From: Mycobacteroides abscessus ATCC 19977
Lineage (GTDB): Bacteria > Actinomycetota > Actinomycetes > Mycobacteriales > Mycobacteriaceae
Length of the DNA stretch: 64,000 bases
NCBI RefSeq assembly: GCF_000069185.1
Contig: NC_010397.1
Span: 4,278,001 to 4,342,000 of the forward strand
Direction: 5' to 3'
Part shown: positions 1 to 9,686 of the stretch, piece after piece
Position numbering within the stretch: position 1 is the stretch's first letter
Layout of the letters: each line of letters begins with the position of its first letter
The notes under the pieces: model-generated
What the model was told of the DNA's origin: nothing
Seen by the model: the letters and a program-made list of their open reading frames with translations, nothing else
Databases searched by the model: none
Position numbers and translations under genes: made by a program

Positions 1-616
1 TGCGCTCACCGGTTTCCGGGTGCACCCGCACCACCGGATGCACTGTTTCGTAGCGAGAACTGGTGAACTCGGTGTAGTAGGCAGCGCGGCGTTCGGCGCT
101 CACCCCGCCCGACGCCCCGGACGACGCGTAGTCGTACAGGTTGGTGTGCGTGGCCCACAGGTCGTCGACGAGCGAGCGCAGCGGTTTCGGCAGCTGTTCG
201 TACGCGGCGACGGTCGACGCCCACGTGGTAGCACCCCCGTAAGAGGGCAGCGTCACCGGTCGCAGCACCGATGCCTTCGGGATGCGGTCCACGAAGGTGA
301 CATCGGTGTGCCAGCCGTTCGCGGCCCCTTCCAGATTCAGCAGCTCGGTGCCGTGCGATCGCACCGTCGGGTGCGGCAGCGTCGGCTCCCCCAGCAGGCG
401 GGCGAAGGCGTACTGCCCGGCATCGTCGAGGTGATGCTGTTCGGTGAACACCAGCACCTTGTTGATGGCCAGCGCGAGCCGGATGGCTTCCACACGATCG
501 GCCGAAAGGTCGCCGCGCAGCTCGATGCCGTTGACTCGAGCGCCGATGTGTTCGCCGAGTTTTTCCACGGTGATGCCGGCATCGCGATAGATACGTCGTG
601 TTTGGTCGTCGGTCAC
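1..616 (-). CDS. TauD/TfdA-family Fe(II)/2-oxoglutarate dioxygenase, 3' truncated by window edge
   Basis: The reverse strand reads from a GTG at 616 off the left edge (about 205 residues visible). The segment around residues 98-105 reads NGWHTDVTF, the HxD iron-binding motif of the TauD/TfdA fold. The start of the core ([14 protein letters not shown]) and the LLNLEG segment also fit this family. Such enzymes hydroxylate carbon next to a sulfonate or sulfate using 2-oxoglutarate and O2, releasing sulfite or sulfate; the mycobacterial relative Rv3406 is an alkyl sulfatase. The distal His and the Arg that bind 2-oxoglutarate lie beyond the window. The substrate cannot be told from what is visible. 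No strong ribosome binding site precedes the GTG, so the start is tentative. The gene diverges from the NUDIX gene at 685. Confidence 0.8.
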   Translation of the reverse strand, partial: MTDDQTRRIYRDAGITVEKLGEHIGARVNGIELRGDLSADRVEAIRLALAINKVLVFTEQHHLDDAGQYAFARLLGEPTLPHPTVRSHGTELLNLEGAANGWHTDVTFVDRIPKASVLRPVTLPSYGGATTWASTVAAYEQLPKPLRSLVDDLWATHTNLYDYASSGASGGVSAERRAAYYTEFTSSRYETVHPVVRVHPETGER

Positions 617-684
617 CCTGGCATCACAACAACCCCGGCGCGGTATGCCCAGCGATACAGCCACCTCGATTCGAAAGATCTACC

Positions 685-1428
685 GTGGACGACGGCAGAT
701 ATGGTCGAACGGTGATCGCCTACGACGAAGAGCTGCGGAACCGGATACGCGCACATCTGGCACGCCATGAACGTAGGACCGTCGACGACCCGGCCAAACG
801 CCGTGCCGCGGTCGCCGTCGTACTGGTGGACTCGGACCTGGGTGAGGACCGTATCGATCCGGCACCACTGGAGGAATGGATCGGCGGCCGTGAGATCCCG
901 GGACACGGACTGGACGGCAGAATGGTAGACGTCTCCGGTGGCGCGGCATTCCTCTTGTGCCGCAGAGCCTCCCGGCTCAACTCTCATGCGGCGCAGTGGG
1001 CGCTCCCGGGCGGACGATTGGATCCGGGTGAGGACGCGATACAGGCCGCCCTGCGTGAGCTGGACGAGGAACTGGGGGTGTCGCTACCCGATTCCACGGT
1101 GCTCGGGCTGCTCGACGACTACCCGACACGTTCGGGGTATGTGATTACGCCGGTGGTGGTGTGGGGCGGAGGCCGACTGGAGCTCAGCCCCTCCCCCGAT
1201 GAGGTGGTGGCCGCCTACCGCGTCGGACTACACCAGCTGCAACGCGAGGATTCACCGCGCTACATCACGATTCCCGAGAGTGCGCGCCCGGTAGTACAGA
1301 TCCCGCTGGGCAACGACTTGATTCATGCCCCCACCGGAGCCGTCCTGCTGCAAGTGCGGTGGCTGTGCCTGGAAGGCAGCGGAGACCGTGTCGATGACCT
1401 GGAGCAACCGGTCTTCGCTTGGAGGTGA
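685..1428 (+). CDS. NUDIX hydrolase
   Basis: This is a 247-residue protein if the GTG at 685 is used. That GTG has GAAAG seven bases upstream; a GTG at 712 is the alternative. A complete Nudix box, G-x5-E-x7-RE-L-x-EE-x-G-V, lies at about residues 110-132 (GRLDPGEDAIQAALRELDEE and following), so it should cleave a nucleoside diphosphate linked to another group with Mg2+. The preceding PGG and the following YxTRSGYVITPVV segment resemble CoA pyrophosphatase-type Nudix proteins, but I see no decisive CoA signature. It ends two bases before the stop of the convergent small secreted-protein gene, so the two genes share a terminator region. The substrate is unassigned. Confidence 0.85.
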   Translation: MDDGRYGRTVIAYDEELRNRIRAHLARHERRTVDDPAKRRAAVAVVLVDSDLGEDRIDPAPLEEWIGGREIPGHGLDGRMVDVSGGAAFLLCRRASRLNSHAAQWALPGGRLDPGEDAIQAALRELDEELGVSLPDSTVLGLLDDYPTRSGYVITPVVVWGGGRLELSPSPDEVVAAYRVGLHQLQREDSPRYITIPESARPVVQIPLGNDLIHAPTGAVLLQVRWLCLEGSGDRVDDLEQPVFAWR

Positions 1429-1430
1429 GG

Positions 1431-1844
1431 TCAGGGCACGTCGGCGCGTGCCAACAATGTCGGCGTCCCATAGGGAGCGCTCTGCTCCGCCACCCAGCCG
1501 GGCTCCAGATACACGCTGTTGGACGCGATGACGTTGCCGTCCCGCAGGATCTCACCGAGATAGTTACCCCCCGGGTCACTGAACAGGCTTACCACCGCCT
1601 CGCGGGTGGTCATCGTGACGTCGTGCTCCCACGGCACAAAGGGATCCAGCCAGGTCTGCTTGACCGCCTTTTCGCCCTTGCCCGTGCGGTAGGAGATCGT
1701 CACCTGGCGATTGGTTCCGGGGTCTTGCAAGGTCACGCGGTATGTCAGCTTCACCCCCGGGTCGGCGGCCGTCATCGGGGCAGCGGCCGCGCCGATCACC
1801 ACACCGGACGCCAGCGTTACCAGCAAAGAAAGAATTCTCCTCAT
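1431..1844 (-). CDS. small secreted protein with MmpS-like periplasmic domain
   Basis: This 137-residue protein has an N-terminal signal sequence: basic MRR, a hydrophobic stretch to about residue 20, then an Ala-rich AAAAP cleavage region. The rest follows a pattern of VTISYRTGKG, a PWEHDV segment and a late DGNVIA strand. This resembles the soluble domain of MmpS transport accessory proteins (compare the MmpS-type protein at 53465-53932 with VTVSYLDEKG, APWHTSL and VDGKVA). No MmpL gene adjoins it, and it lacks the Cys of typical MmpS domains. It lies 20 bases downstream of the M28 peptidase gene on the same strand and could be its last co-transcribed gene. Function is unknown; the MmpS likeness is my inference from pattern only. 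Confidence 0.75.
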   Translation of the reverse strand: MRRILSLLVTLASGVVIGAAAAPMTAADPGVKLTYRVTLQDPGTNRQVTISYRTGKGEKAVKQTWLDPFVPWEHDVTMTTREAVVSLFSDPGGNYLGEILRDGNVIASNSVYLEPGWVAEQSAPYGTPTLLARADVP

Positions 1845-1864
1845 GCGCTGGCATGCTAGCGGCC

Positions 1865-3367
1865 CTAACGCTCCAGCGGAGAGTGTCGGCGAAGTTTGCG
1901 CTCCGGCACCCCGTTGGGCCCCGTGGTGGACAACGCATAGGTGCCGACGGCAAAGGCGACCGCCGGACCGTTTATCCCCAACGCGGTCTTGCCGACATTC
2001 GCCAGGGTGTCCTTGGGTCCGTGGTAGTTGGGGTCGAACGGCTGGCCCGCATGTCCTTCCCAGGTCTTGGCCTCCGGGCCGCTCATCCGCTCCAGTGCCC
2101 CCGAGCTGATGCCGCCGACGGGGATACCCGCGGCCATGAATGGCCCGTAATCGGACCTGCCGCTGAATTCTTCGGCCGCGGGTCGTTTGCCTGCCAGGTT
2201 CAAATATCCAGCGAAGGTGCGCTCGATCCCCGCGGATCCCTCCGGAACATCCAGGGGCGGCCGGTTCGGATCCGGTTTGGCCGCGGATTGGTCGCCGTCG
2301 AGCACGAAGTACCCGGCATTAGGAGAGCCGAGCATGTCGAAGTTCAGGTACAACGCGATGTCGTTGAGCTCTTCGGGACTGCGGCTCTTCGCGTACTCGA
2401 GCGATCCGGCGAGGCCGTCTTCCTCAGCGGTCCAGAATGCGAATCTGACGGCGTTGTTGACAACCGGCTTCGGCCCGAGCTGCAGGGCGGTTTCCAGGAC
2501 AGCGGCCACCCCGGTGCCGTTGTCATTGATGCCGGGCCCCTTCGACACACTGTCCAGATGAGCTCCGGTGAGCACAACGTTCGCGTGATCGCCCGTCGTG
2601 GTCTGTGCGATGACGCTGTGCGAGCGCACCTTCGCAACGTTCATATCCAGCACCAGGTTCACCGGCGACGAATTGCGGCGCAGCAGAGTGTCGACTCCCG
2701 AGTCGATGATCCCCACCGGAATTGACAGTTGCTCATAGTAATTGGGAGTGAACAGGCCTTCGCCGGCACCGGCCTGCATCGCCACCAGGACCGCCGAGGC
2801 ACCTTTTTGCTTGGCGACATTGTGCTTGTCGACCACCGAGCACCCGGTGCCGTCGACGACGGCAATCTGCCCGTCCACCTTGAGCGTGCCGTAATCGGCC
2901 GCCGCACAACCACTGGCCTTACCCGACGGGCGAATGATGTTCGCCTTGAGACCGCCCTTAGGCGTCTGCGCGAAATAAGAGGCCTGATCCAGGGCATAGG
3001 GACGGCCGCCGATGTCGACAAGCGGCTTGCCCTCACTGAGCACCTTGAGTCTGGACAGCTCCGGGGTCTGAACCTCGAACCCGCGATCCTTCAATACCTT
3101 TGCGACGTAGTCGGCGCTGGCATCGTAGCCCGATGTGCCCTCAGCACGATTTCCGCCGTTCGCGTCGGCAACTTGCTGTAGCTGTTGCAGGTGAACCATC
3201 ATCGCGTCCACCGTTACCGAACGCGCAAGATCTGCCGCGAGATTCGGGTTGGGCGCTGTGGGCGCCGCGGCACCCGGCGTAGACGGATGCGCACAACAAC
3301 TCGCCACCGCCGCGATCGCGAGCAAGGAGCAACCGCGTGCCAGCCCCCGGGCGCTGAATAACGCCAT
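1865..3367 (-). CDS. M28-family aminopeptidase lipoprotein, LpqL-like (copy 1)
   Basis: This 500-residue protein starts at ATG 3367, which has GAGG eight bases upstream; an upstream in-frame ATG at 3433 has no such support. The N-terminus is a lipoprotein signal, hydrophobic then VASC, so it should be anchored outside the cytoplasmic membrane. A PA-type insert around residues 140-230 is followed by the M28 zinc-peptidase core: GAHLDSV (His-Asp ligands), GINDNGTG (Asp ligand), FWTAEEDGL (catalytic and metal Glu), NFDMLGSPN and SGRSDYGPF, with a final PNYHGPKDT His. All expected zinc ligands are present. LpqL of M. tuberculosis lies beside thiG, as here. It probably removes N-terminal residues from extracellular peptides. 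It is a close paralogue of the next gene upstream. Confidence 0.88.
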   Translation of the reverse strand: MALFSARGLARGCSLLAIAAVASCCAHPSTPGAAAPTAPNPNLAADLARSVTVDAMMVHLQQLQQVADANGGNRAEGTSGYDASADYVAKVLKDRGFEVQTPELSRLKVLSEGKPLVDIGGRPYALDQASYFAQTPKGGLKANIIRPSGKASGCAAADYGTLKVDGQIAVVDGTGCSVVDKHNVAKQKGASAVLVAMQAGAGEGLFTPNYYEQLSIPVGIIDSGVDTLLRRNSSPVNLVLDMNVAKVRSHSVIAQTTTGDHANVVLTGAHLDSVSKGPGINDNGTGVAAVLETALQLGPKPVVNNAVRFAFWTAEEDGLAGSLEYAKSRSPEELNDIALYLNFDMLGSPNAGYFVLDGDQSAAKPDPNRPPLDVPEGSAGIERTFAGYLNLAGKRPAAEEFSGRSDYGPFMAAGIPVGGISSGALERMSGPEAKTWEGHAGQPFDPNYHGPKDTLANVGKTALGINGPAVAFAVGTYALSTTGPNGVPERKLRRHSPLER

Positions 3368-3514
3368 CAAATAAACCTCAATGGAACCTCTTTGGAACAC
3401 CAGTGGACTTGTGCGAATCGGGCAATCGCACACGCTACCGCACCAGCGTTGATTCCCAAGGTCTTTCAGCGCGTTGCAACGAACCTGTTACCCCAGATTC
3501 GGCGGCGCGATGCC

Positions 3515-5017
3515 CTACCCCTTGAGCTGGTGGCGGGTGCGGTCCTCATGAACGGGAACACCGTTGCGTCCGTCAATGCTCTGCGCGTACAACCCGACGG
3601 TGTAGGCCACTCCGCCCGCGTTGATCTTGAGCGCATCCTTGTTCACGTTGGCCAGCGTGTCGCCCGCCTGGTGGTAATTGGGATCGAACGGCTGCCCCGC
3701 CTTACCGCCCCATTGTTTGGCCTCTTCGTCCGACATCTTGTCTTCGGCGCCAGAGAAAATGCCGCCGGTCGGAATGCCGGCGCGGCTGAAGGCGTCATAG
3801 TCCGAGCGGCCGTCATAGCCGGTGTCATGGGCCTTCTTGCCCTGCTCGGCCAGATAGGCGACCTCGGTTCGCTCGATACCTGCCGAGCCCTCGGGAATCC
3901 GCACCGGAATCTCGTTCGGGTCGGGCTCGTTAGACTGATCGCCGTCGTACGTCAGGTACGCGGCGTTCGGCGAACCGAGCATGTCGTAATTCAAGTACAG
4001 GGCAATGTTTTTCAGCGCAGCCACATCAAGCGATTTGACGTAGTCGGTGGAGCCGATCAGCCCTTCTTCCTCCGCGCCCCAGAACGCGAATCGCACCGCG
4101 TTCTTCACATCGGGGCTCGGCCCCAGTTGCAGCGCCGTCTCCAGCACCGCGGCGGTGCCGGTGCCATTGTCGTTGATTCCCGGCCCCTCCGGAACACTGT
4201 CCAGATGCGCGCCTGCCATGACGACATCTGTCGTGGCGCCCGTCTTGGTCTGCGCGATCACGTTGCGCGCCTTGACGTCCTTGGTCTCCGCATCGACATT
4301 GAGGACAACCTTGTCCGGATGGGCCCTCAGGTCCGCACCGACCGATTTCGTAACACTCACCACCGGGATCTTGGGGTTGGAGTCCTCACCAAGGGTGCCG
4401 CTCGTCTTATTCTCGTCGACGTTGTCCGCGATGATCACGGCGACCGCGCCGCGTTCGGCGGCGACCCTTTCCTTGTCGGCGAATGGGCATGATCCGCGGT
4501 CGACAAGCACCACTGCGCCCTTGACGTCAAGCCCGTCGTAATCCTCGACCGTACAACCGGGCGACTCCTCCGCGCGGGCCGGCACCAGCCGTCCCTCGAC
4601 GCGACCACCCGGCGAGTAGGACAGCACCCCTGCGTCCACCTTCTTGGGTCCGACCGTCAGATCAAGGGACTTGGCCTGGAAGTATTTGAAGCTGAATTCC
4701 GGGGTTTGCACATCGAACCCCTTGTCCTTCAAAGCCTTCACCACGTAGTCGACGCTCTGGTCAAATCCGGCGGTCCCCGCCGCCCTGGTGTTGTTGTTCT
4801 TGTCGGCGATTTCCTGGAGGGCCGACAGATGCTTCACGACGTTGTCGACGGTCACCTTCTCATGCAGGGAGTGCGCGAAACCGACGGCTTCTTCGGATCC
4901 TGCCTGAGGCGCCGAGCGAGGCGGCGCCTCCGCGGCATCACGGTCGCACGCCGTGACCGTTGCCAGCGCGCACGCCGCGGACACCGCGACCGCATACAGA
5001 ACCCGATTGGTCGCCAT
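3515..5017 (-). CDS. M28-family aminopeptidase lipoprotein, LpqL-like (copy 2)
   Basis: This 500-residue protein starts at ATG 5017, preceded by GGGAGAG. The signal peptide ends in a TVTAC lipobox. The domain plan matches copy 1: a PA domain (SPGCTVEDYDGLDVKGAVVL, FADKERVAAERGAVAVI) and an M28 core with GAHLDSV, GINDNGTG, FWGAEEEGL, NYDMLGSPN, GRSDYDAF and PNYHQAGDT. These cover both zinc sites and the catalytic Glu. It probably acts as a periplasmic or cell-wall aminopeptidase supplying amino acids. It lies 147 bases upstream of copy 1 and 20 bases downstream of the ABC-2 permease gene. M. tuberculosis has LpqL and LpqM at this position, of which only LpqL is M28-like, so this tandem pair looks like a local duplication. 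I cannot say which copy is the true LpqL orthologue. Confidence 0.88.
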   Translation of the reverse strand: MATNRVLYAVAVSAACALATVTACDRDAAEAPPRSAPQAGSEEAVGFAHSLHEKVTVDNVVKHLSALQEIADKNNNTRAAGTAGFDQSVDYVVKALKDKGFDVQTPEFSFKYFQAKSLDLTVGPKKVDAGVLSYSPGGRVEGRLVPARAEESPGCTVEDYDGLDVKGAVVLVDRGSCPFADKERVAAERGAVAVIIADNVDENKTSGTLGEDSNPKIPVVSVTKSVGADLRAHPDKVVLNVDAETKDVKARNVIAQTKTGATTDVVMAGAHLDSVPEGPGINDNGTGTAAVLETALQLGPSPDVKNAVRFAFWGAEEEGLIGSTDYVKSLDVAALKNIALYLNYDMLGSPNAAYLTYDGDQSNEPDPNEIPVRIPEGSAGIERTEVAYLAEQGKKAHDTGYDGRSDYDAFSRAGIPTGGIFSGAEDKMSDEEAKQWGGKAGQPFDPNYHQAGDTLANVNKDALKINAGGVAYTVGLYAQSIDGRNGVPVHEDRTRHQLKG

Positions 5018-5037
5018 CTACTCTCCCTTGTCCCGAC

Positions 5038-5790
5038 CTAAACGTCGCGCCGCTGCACCACAGCCAGCGCCGCGACGAGCGTGATGACAACCACGGTAGC
5101 AAAGTAGATGAGCGATCCAGTGGCGTCCCAGACAAAGCGGACGCCATCCGAGGTGTACCACGGCACACCGGTAAACCGGATGCCGTTCGCGAAAGGAAGG
5201 AAGGGCTGCAACGCCTTTCCTGCATCGGTCAGCCAGCCCAGCATCAATTCGAGGACCGTTGGCCACAGCAGCAGTACCGCGACAGCACCTGCGGTGTGTT
5301 TGAGCAACACACCCACGGCCACCGCAAGAACCGCGCACAGGAATGCGTAGACGGTCACCGCGCCGACGGTGTTCCACACACCCGTGCTGTCCAGCGCCAA
5401 GTTCGCACCGGCCACCGGACCGGCCATCGCCCGCACCAACGCCATCGAGGTCAGCGCGGTGACCGCGGTGACCACCGCCACCCAGCCGCCGGCCACCAGC
5501 GCCTTGGCGCCGATTACCGTCAGCCTGTTCGGGGTGGCTTGAAAGGTGGTTCGCACCATGGCGGTTCGATTTTCATTGGTCACTGTCATCGCGGCCAGCA
5601 CCATGAGAAGTGGCACTCCGACGAGGGCCGCGCCGCCTGCCGCGTCGCCGGGCGAGATGGGGGCATAGATCGAGGCCGACCCGCCCTGCAGTCCGGCCAG
5701 CCCCACACCCAACGCCAGCGCCAGCAGACTGCACCAGACCGCGGACCGCGACGTGCACACCTTGATCCGTTCGGCTGCGACGACCCCCAT
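5038..5790 (-). CDS. ABC-2 type transporter permease
   Basis: This 250-residue integral membrane protein has about six hydrophobic segments: near residues 17-35, 50-68 (LVGVPLLMVLAAMTV), 98-120, 140-165, 168-185 and 222-245. This is the ABC-2 exporter permease pattern. A loop TVTNENRTAMVRTTFQATPN is characteristic of such permeases. Its ATG shares one base with the stop of the upstream ATPase gene (TGATG), so the two are translationally coupled and form one exporter. The cargo is unknown. It sits between the thiamine cluster and the M28 peptidases with no clear functional link to either. Confidence 0.85.
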   Translation of the reverse strand: MGVVAAERIKVCTSRSAVWCSLLALALGVGLAGLQGGSASIYAPISPGDAAGGAALVGVPLLMVLAAMTVTNENRTAMVRTTFQATPNRLTVIGAKALVAGGWVAVVTAVTALTSMALVRAMAGPVAGANLALDSTGVWNTVGAVTVYAFLCAVLAVAVGVLLKHTAGAVAVLLLWPTVLELMLGWLTDAGKALQPFLPFANGIRFTGVPWYTSDGVRFVWDATGSLIYFATVVVITLVAALAVVQRRDV

Positions 5791-6764
5791 CAGTGCGTAC
5801 CCTCCGCATCGGCCACTGCGCCCGTCGCTCTTGCCGCAAGCGGATCATTGACCTGGCTGCGGTACTGCACGGCATCATCGGTCAGCGACAGGTACGCGTC
5901 CTCCAGCGAAACTCGTTGCGGAGAAAGTTCGTACAGCGTGACGCCACGACGGGCGGCAAGCTCGCCGACCTGCTCGATGAGGGCGCCGCTGATTTCGAGC
6001 ACGCCCGGCTCTCCGGTGCGTTCCCCACCCACCACCGAGAAACCACTTTCCTCCGCGGCCGAACGCAAGATATCGATTTGCGGGCTGCGCACCCGCACCA
6101 CATCGGCGCCCGCTCGGCTCACAAATTCGTGCATCGAGGTCGCCGCGATCAATCGCCCACGGCCGATGACCACCAATTGGTCTGCGGTATTGGCCATTTC
6201 AGAGAGCAGGTGGCTGGAGACCAGCACGGTGCGTCCCTGTGCCGCCAGGCTCTGCATCAAGGTGCGAATCCAATGAATGCCTTCCGGATCCAGGCCGTTG
6301 ACCGGCTCGTCGAACAGCAGCACCTTAGGGTCACCAAGCAGTGCGACCGCAATGCCCAACCGCTGCGACATGCCGAGTGAGAAGGTGCCGGCATGGCGAT
6401 TGGCCACCTCGGTCAGCCCGACCATCTCCAGCACTTCGTCGACCCGCTGGGCGGAGATGTCATTGGCGGCCGCGATCCACCGTAGATGGTTGCGCGCCGA
6501 TCGATTGGGATGAAACTGCTTGGGATCCAACAGTGCGCCGACCTCGCGAAGCGGGTGGTCGATCTCGTGGTACTGCTTGCCGCCGATCGTCGCCGTCCCC
6601 GATGTCGGGCGGGCCAGCCCGACGATCATCCGCAACGTGGTCGACTTACCTGCCCCGTTGGGACCCAGGAACCCCGTCACGACCCCCGACTCGATGGTGA
6701 CGGAGAGGTCGTCGACCGCAGGGGTCTGGCCATAGACCTTCGTCAGCGACCGCAGTTCGATCAT
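5790..6764 (-). CDS. ABC transporter ATP-binding protein (ABC-2 exporter type)
   Basis: This 324-residue protein starts at ATG 6764 (MIELRSLTKVYG). It carries Walker A GPNGAGKST at about residues 38-46, a signature LGMSQRLGIA in place of LSGGQ, Walker B VLLFDEPVNGLDPEG, and the switch His in LVSSHLLSEM. The C-terminal 90 residues form the regulatory extension common in drug- or bacitracin-type exporter ATPases. It couples by a one-base overlap to the permease. Its start lies 17 bases from the thiG stop on the same strand, so it may be read through from the riboswitch-controlled thi operon. Cargo is not predictable. Confidence 0.9.
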   Translation of the reverse strand: MIELRSLTKVYGQTPAVDDLSVTIESGVVTGFLGPNGAGKSTTLRMIVGLARPTSGTATIGGKQYHEIDHPLREVGALLDPKQFHPNRSARNHLRWIAAANDISAQRVDEVLEMVGLTEVANRHAGTFSLGMSQRLGIAVALLGDPKVLLFDEPVNGLDPEGIHWIRTLMQSLAAQGRTVLVSSHLLSEMANTADQLVVIGRGRLIAATSMHEFVSRAGADVVRVRSPQIDILRSAAEESGFSVVGGERTGEPGVLEISGALIEQVGELAARRGVTLYELSPQRVSLEDAYLSLTDDAVQYRSQVNDPLAARATGAVADAEGTH

Positions 6765-6781
6765 GCGGCCCACTATGCCAG

Positions 6782-7760
<979 letters not shown>

Positions 7761-7764
<4 letters not shown>

Positions 7765-8819
7765 CGGGCCTCCTGACTGTGCGCCTTCTCAAACCGGCGG
7801 GGATCGACGGCGGCAGGCGACTCACCACCGTCTAGGACTGCCCCGATCGTCTTCGCCGTCCACGGCGCAAGCAGAAAGCCGGAGCGGCCGTGCCCGGCGG
7901 CGACGACCACGCGTTCGTCGATCCTGCCCACCATGGGCAGGTTGTCGTCGGTCATGGGACGCAGGCCCGCCGCGCATTCGGCGAATTCGTATTCGCCCAG
8001 GCATGGCAGCAACGCACATGCGTCATCGAGCAGATCCCGTACTCCCGCGACGGCGGGCGCGGTGTCGTGCCCGTGCTCGTACTGCGTGGCGCCCACGACG
8101 ACGCCGTCCGCGCGGGGAACCAGATACACGTGCCGTCCATGCACGCGGGCCCTGATGACGTTCGCCGGCGGCGGCATGGCACCGGGGCGCTGCCGCAACC
8201 GCAGCACTTCCCCCTTGACCGGCCGAACCGGTAGACCTGCGAGGGCCGCTGCCTGCACTCCGTTGGCGATCACCACCTGATCGGCGTCGACATCCCGGGT
8301 GTGCACAGCCGCCGGACCCCGGCCGACACCCAGTGCCTCGCACTCCGCGGTGAGCGCCTGCAGCACCTTACGGTTGTCGACGGAGAGCTCTTCGGGCGCG
8401 GTGAATCCGCGTCGGACGTTCTGCGCCAGCATGGGCTCGACATCTCGAGCATTGGCGATCTCCGTCACGGGATGTCCACGCGCAGCCAGCCAGCCGGTCA
8501 TGGTGCGTAGCTCACCGACGTCGGCGGTGTCCACGGCCACGGTCAGGGAGCCCCGCGCGGTGATCACCGGGTTTTCCACGTCGTCGATGAACCCGTCCCG
8601 CCAGATGCCCAGGGACTCGATGCCCAGCTCCAGCAGCTCGTCTTCACCCGGCCACGCCTCGCTGTACGGGGCGAGCATGCCGCCGGCCACCCAGGACGGG
8701 CCCTTGGCACCGTCGTCATGAATGACGACCCGCCACCCGGTGCGCGCGGCCTCGCGTGCCACGGACAGCCCGATGACTCCGCCGCCGATGACGGCGACCG
8801 AGCCTTTTTGAGACGACAT
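7761..8819 (-). CDS. thiO: glycine oxidase ThiO
   Basis: This 352-residue FAD-dependent amine oxidase of the DAO family converts glycine to dehydroglycine for thiazole synthesis. The Rossmann dinucleotide motif [14 protein letters not shown] sits at residues 8-21, followed by the acidic residue that binds FAD ribose. [17 protein letters not shown] (about residues 43-59) is typical of ThiO. The C-terminal [14 protein letters not shown] and [14 protein letters not shown] complete the FAD site. The ATG at 8819 follows the TPP riboswitch; GGGAG lies at 8836-8840 and a GTG at 8822 is equally possible. First gene of the thiOSG operon. Confidence 0.95.
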
Positions 8820-8831
8820 CACAATCGGAGC

Positions 8832-8925
8832 CAACTCCCTTCGCCGGCATGACCCGGATCAGGTACGACGGTCAGGGCCGGAGTCCTTGGCCCACTCTCA
8901 GCCCCGACATCCCGGGGCTCCCGCG
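8832..8925 (-). promoter_or_regulatory. TPP riboswitch (THI box) upstream of thiO
   Basis: On the minus strand the leader holds the conserved thiamine pyrophosphate aptamer parts in order: GGGAGCCCCG, the GGGGCTGAGAGTGGG box (about 8893-8907) and ACCTGATCCGGGTCATGCCG near 8846-8865, ending in GCGAAGGGAG at 8836-8845. These are the pyrimidine- and pyrophosphate-sensor helices of the THI element. The aptamer ends next to the thiO start and overlaps the only good Shine-Dalgarno sequence, so ligand binding probably blocks translation initiation. It should repress thiO-thiS-thiG, and perhaps the ABC exporter downstream, when TPP is plentiful. Confidence 0.95.
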
Positions 8926-8958
8926 TTACTTACACCCACAACGCTAGCGTCTTCGACT

Positions 8959-9630
8959 ATGCACTCGCGTTCGGCCCGGCTTCAGTCCGCTCACCTGTAC
9001 CTCTGCACCGACGCTCGCCGGGAGCGCGGTGATTTCGCCGAGTTCGTGGACGCTGCCCTGGCGGGCGGGGTGGACATCGTGCAGCTGCGCGACAAGGGAT
9101 CGGCGGGTGAGCGGCAGTTCGGCCGGCTGGAGCCCGCCGAGGAACTCGAGTATCTGGCGATTCTGAGCGAGGCCGCCGCACGTCACGGCGCGCTGTTCGC
9201 GGTCAACGACCGCGCCGATATCGCCCGGGCCGCGGGCGCCGACGTCCTGCACCTGGGCCAAGATGACCTGCCGCTGGCCGTGGCCAGGGAGATCGTCGGA
9301 CCGGACGTGCTGATCGGACGGTCCACGCACGATGCCGAGCAGGCCGCCGCGGCCGCCCGCGATGACGAGATCGATTACTTCTGCTGCGGGCCGTGCTGGC
9401 CAACACCCACGAAGCCGGGCCGCACCGCTTCCGGCCTCGGGCTCGTCCGCACCGCGGCCGAACTGGACACTTCTAAACCCTGGTTTGCGATCGGCGGCAT
9501 CGACGAGGCGCGGGTCCCCCAGGTGGTTGAGGCTGGAGCTTCCCGGATCGTGGTGGTGCGGGCGATCACCGCGGCCGCCGACCCCCGCGCGGCCGCCGCA
9601 TCGCTGCGCGGCTCAACACGCCGAGCGTGA
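8959..9630 (+). CDS. thiE: thiamine-phosphate synthase ThiE
   Basis: This 223-residue TIM-barrel enzyme couples HMP pyrophosphate to thiazole phosphate. VQLRDKG (about residues 40-46), [20 protein letters not shown], and the phosphate loop [13 protein letters not shown] are present, with FAIGGIDE near the C-terminus. The ATG at 8959 has no ribosome binding site; TAGCGT lies eight bases upstream, so the mRNA is probably leaderless. It is transcribed away from the TPP riboswitch, which therefore does not control it. The same divergent arrangement occurs in M. tuberculosis (Rv0414c). Confidence 0.95.
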   Translation: MHSRSARLQSAHLYLCTDARRERGDFAEFVDAALAGGVDIVQLRDKGSAGERQFGRLEPAEELEYLAILSEAAARHGALFAVNDRADIARAAGADVLHLGQDDLPLAVAREIVGPDVLIGRSTHDAEQAAAAARDDEIDYFCCGPCWPTPTKPGRTASGLGLVRTAAELDTSKPWFAIGGIDEARVPQVVEAGASRIVVVRAITAAADPRAAAASLRGSTRRA

Positions 9631-9681
9631 AGCCAGTGCGGGATGTGGGCCACATTGTCGCGGTAGCTTCACGCTCGGCGT
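9618..9681. terminator. long inverted repeat between thiE and the convergent lipoprotein gene
   Basis: A perfect 16-base inverted repeat has arms at 9618-9633 and 9666-9681, with a 32-base loop. The first arm covers the last codons of thiE; the second ends five bases before the stop of the lipoprotein gene on the other strand. There is no T-run, as usual in mycobacteria. Its position between convergent genes suggests a bidirectional terminator, which is inference. Confidence 0.55.
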
Positions 9682-9686
9682 AGCCG

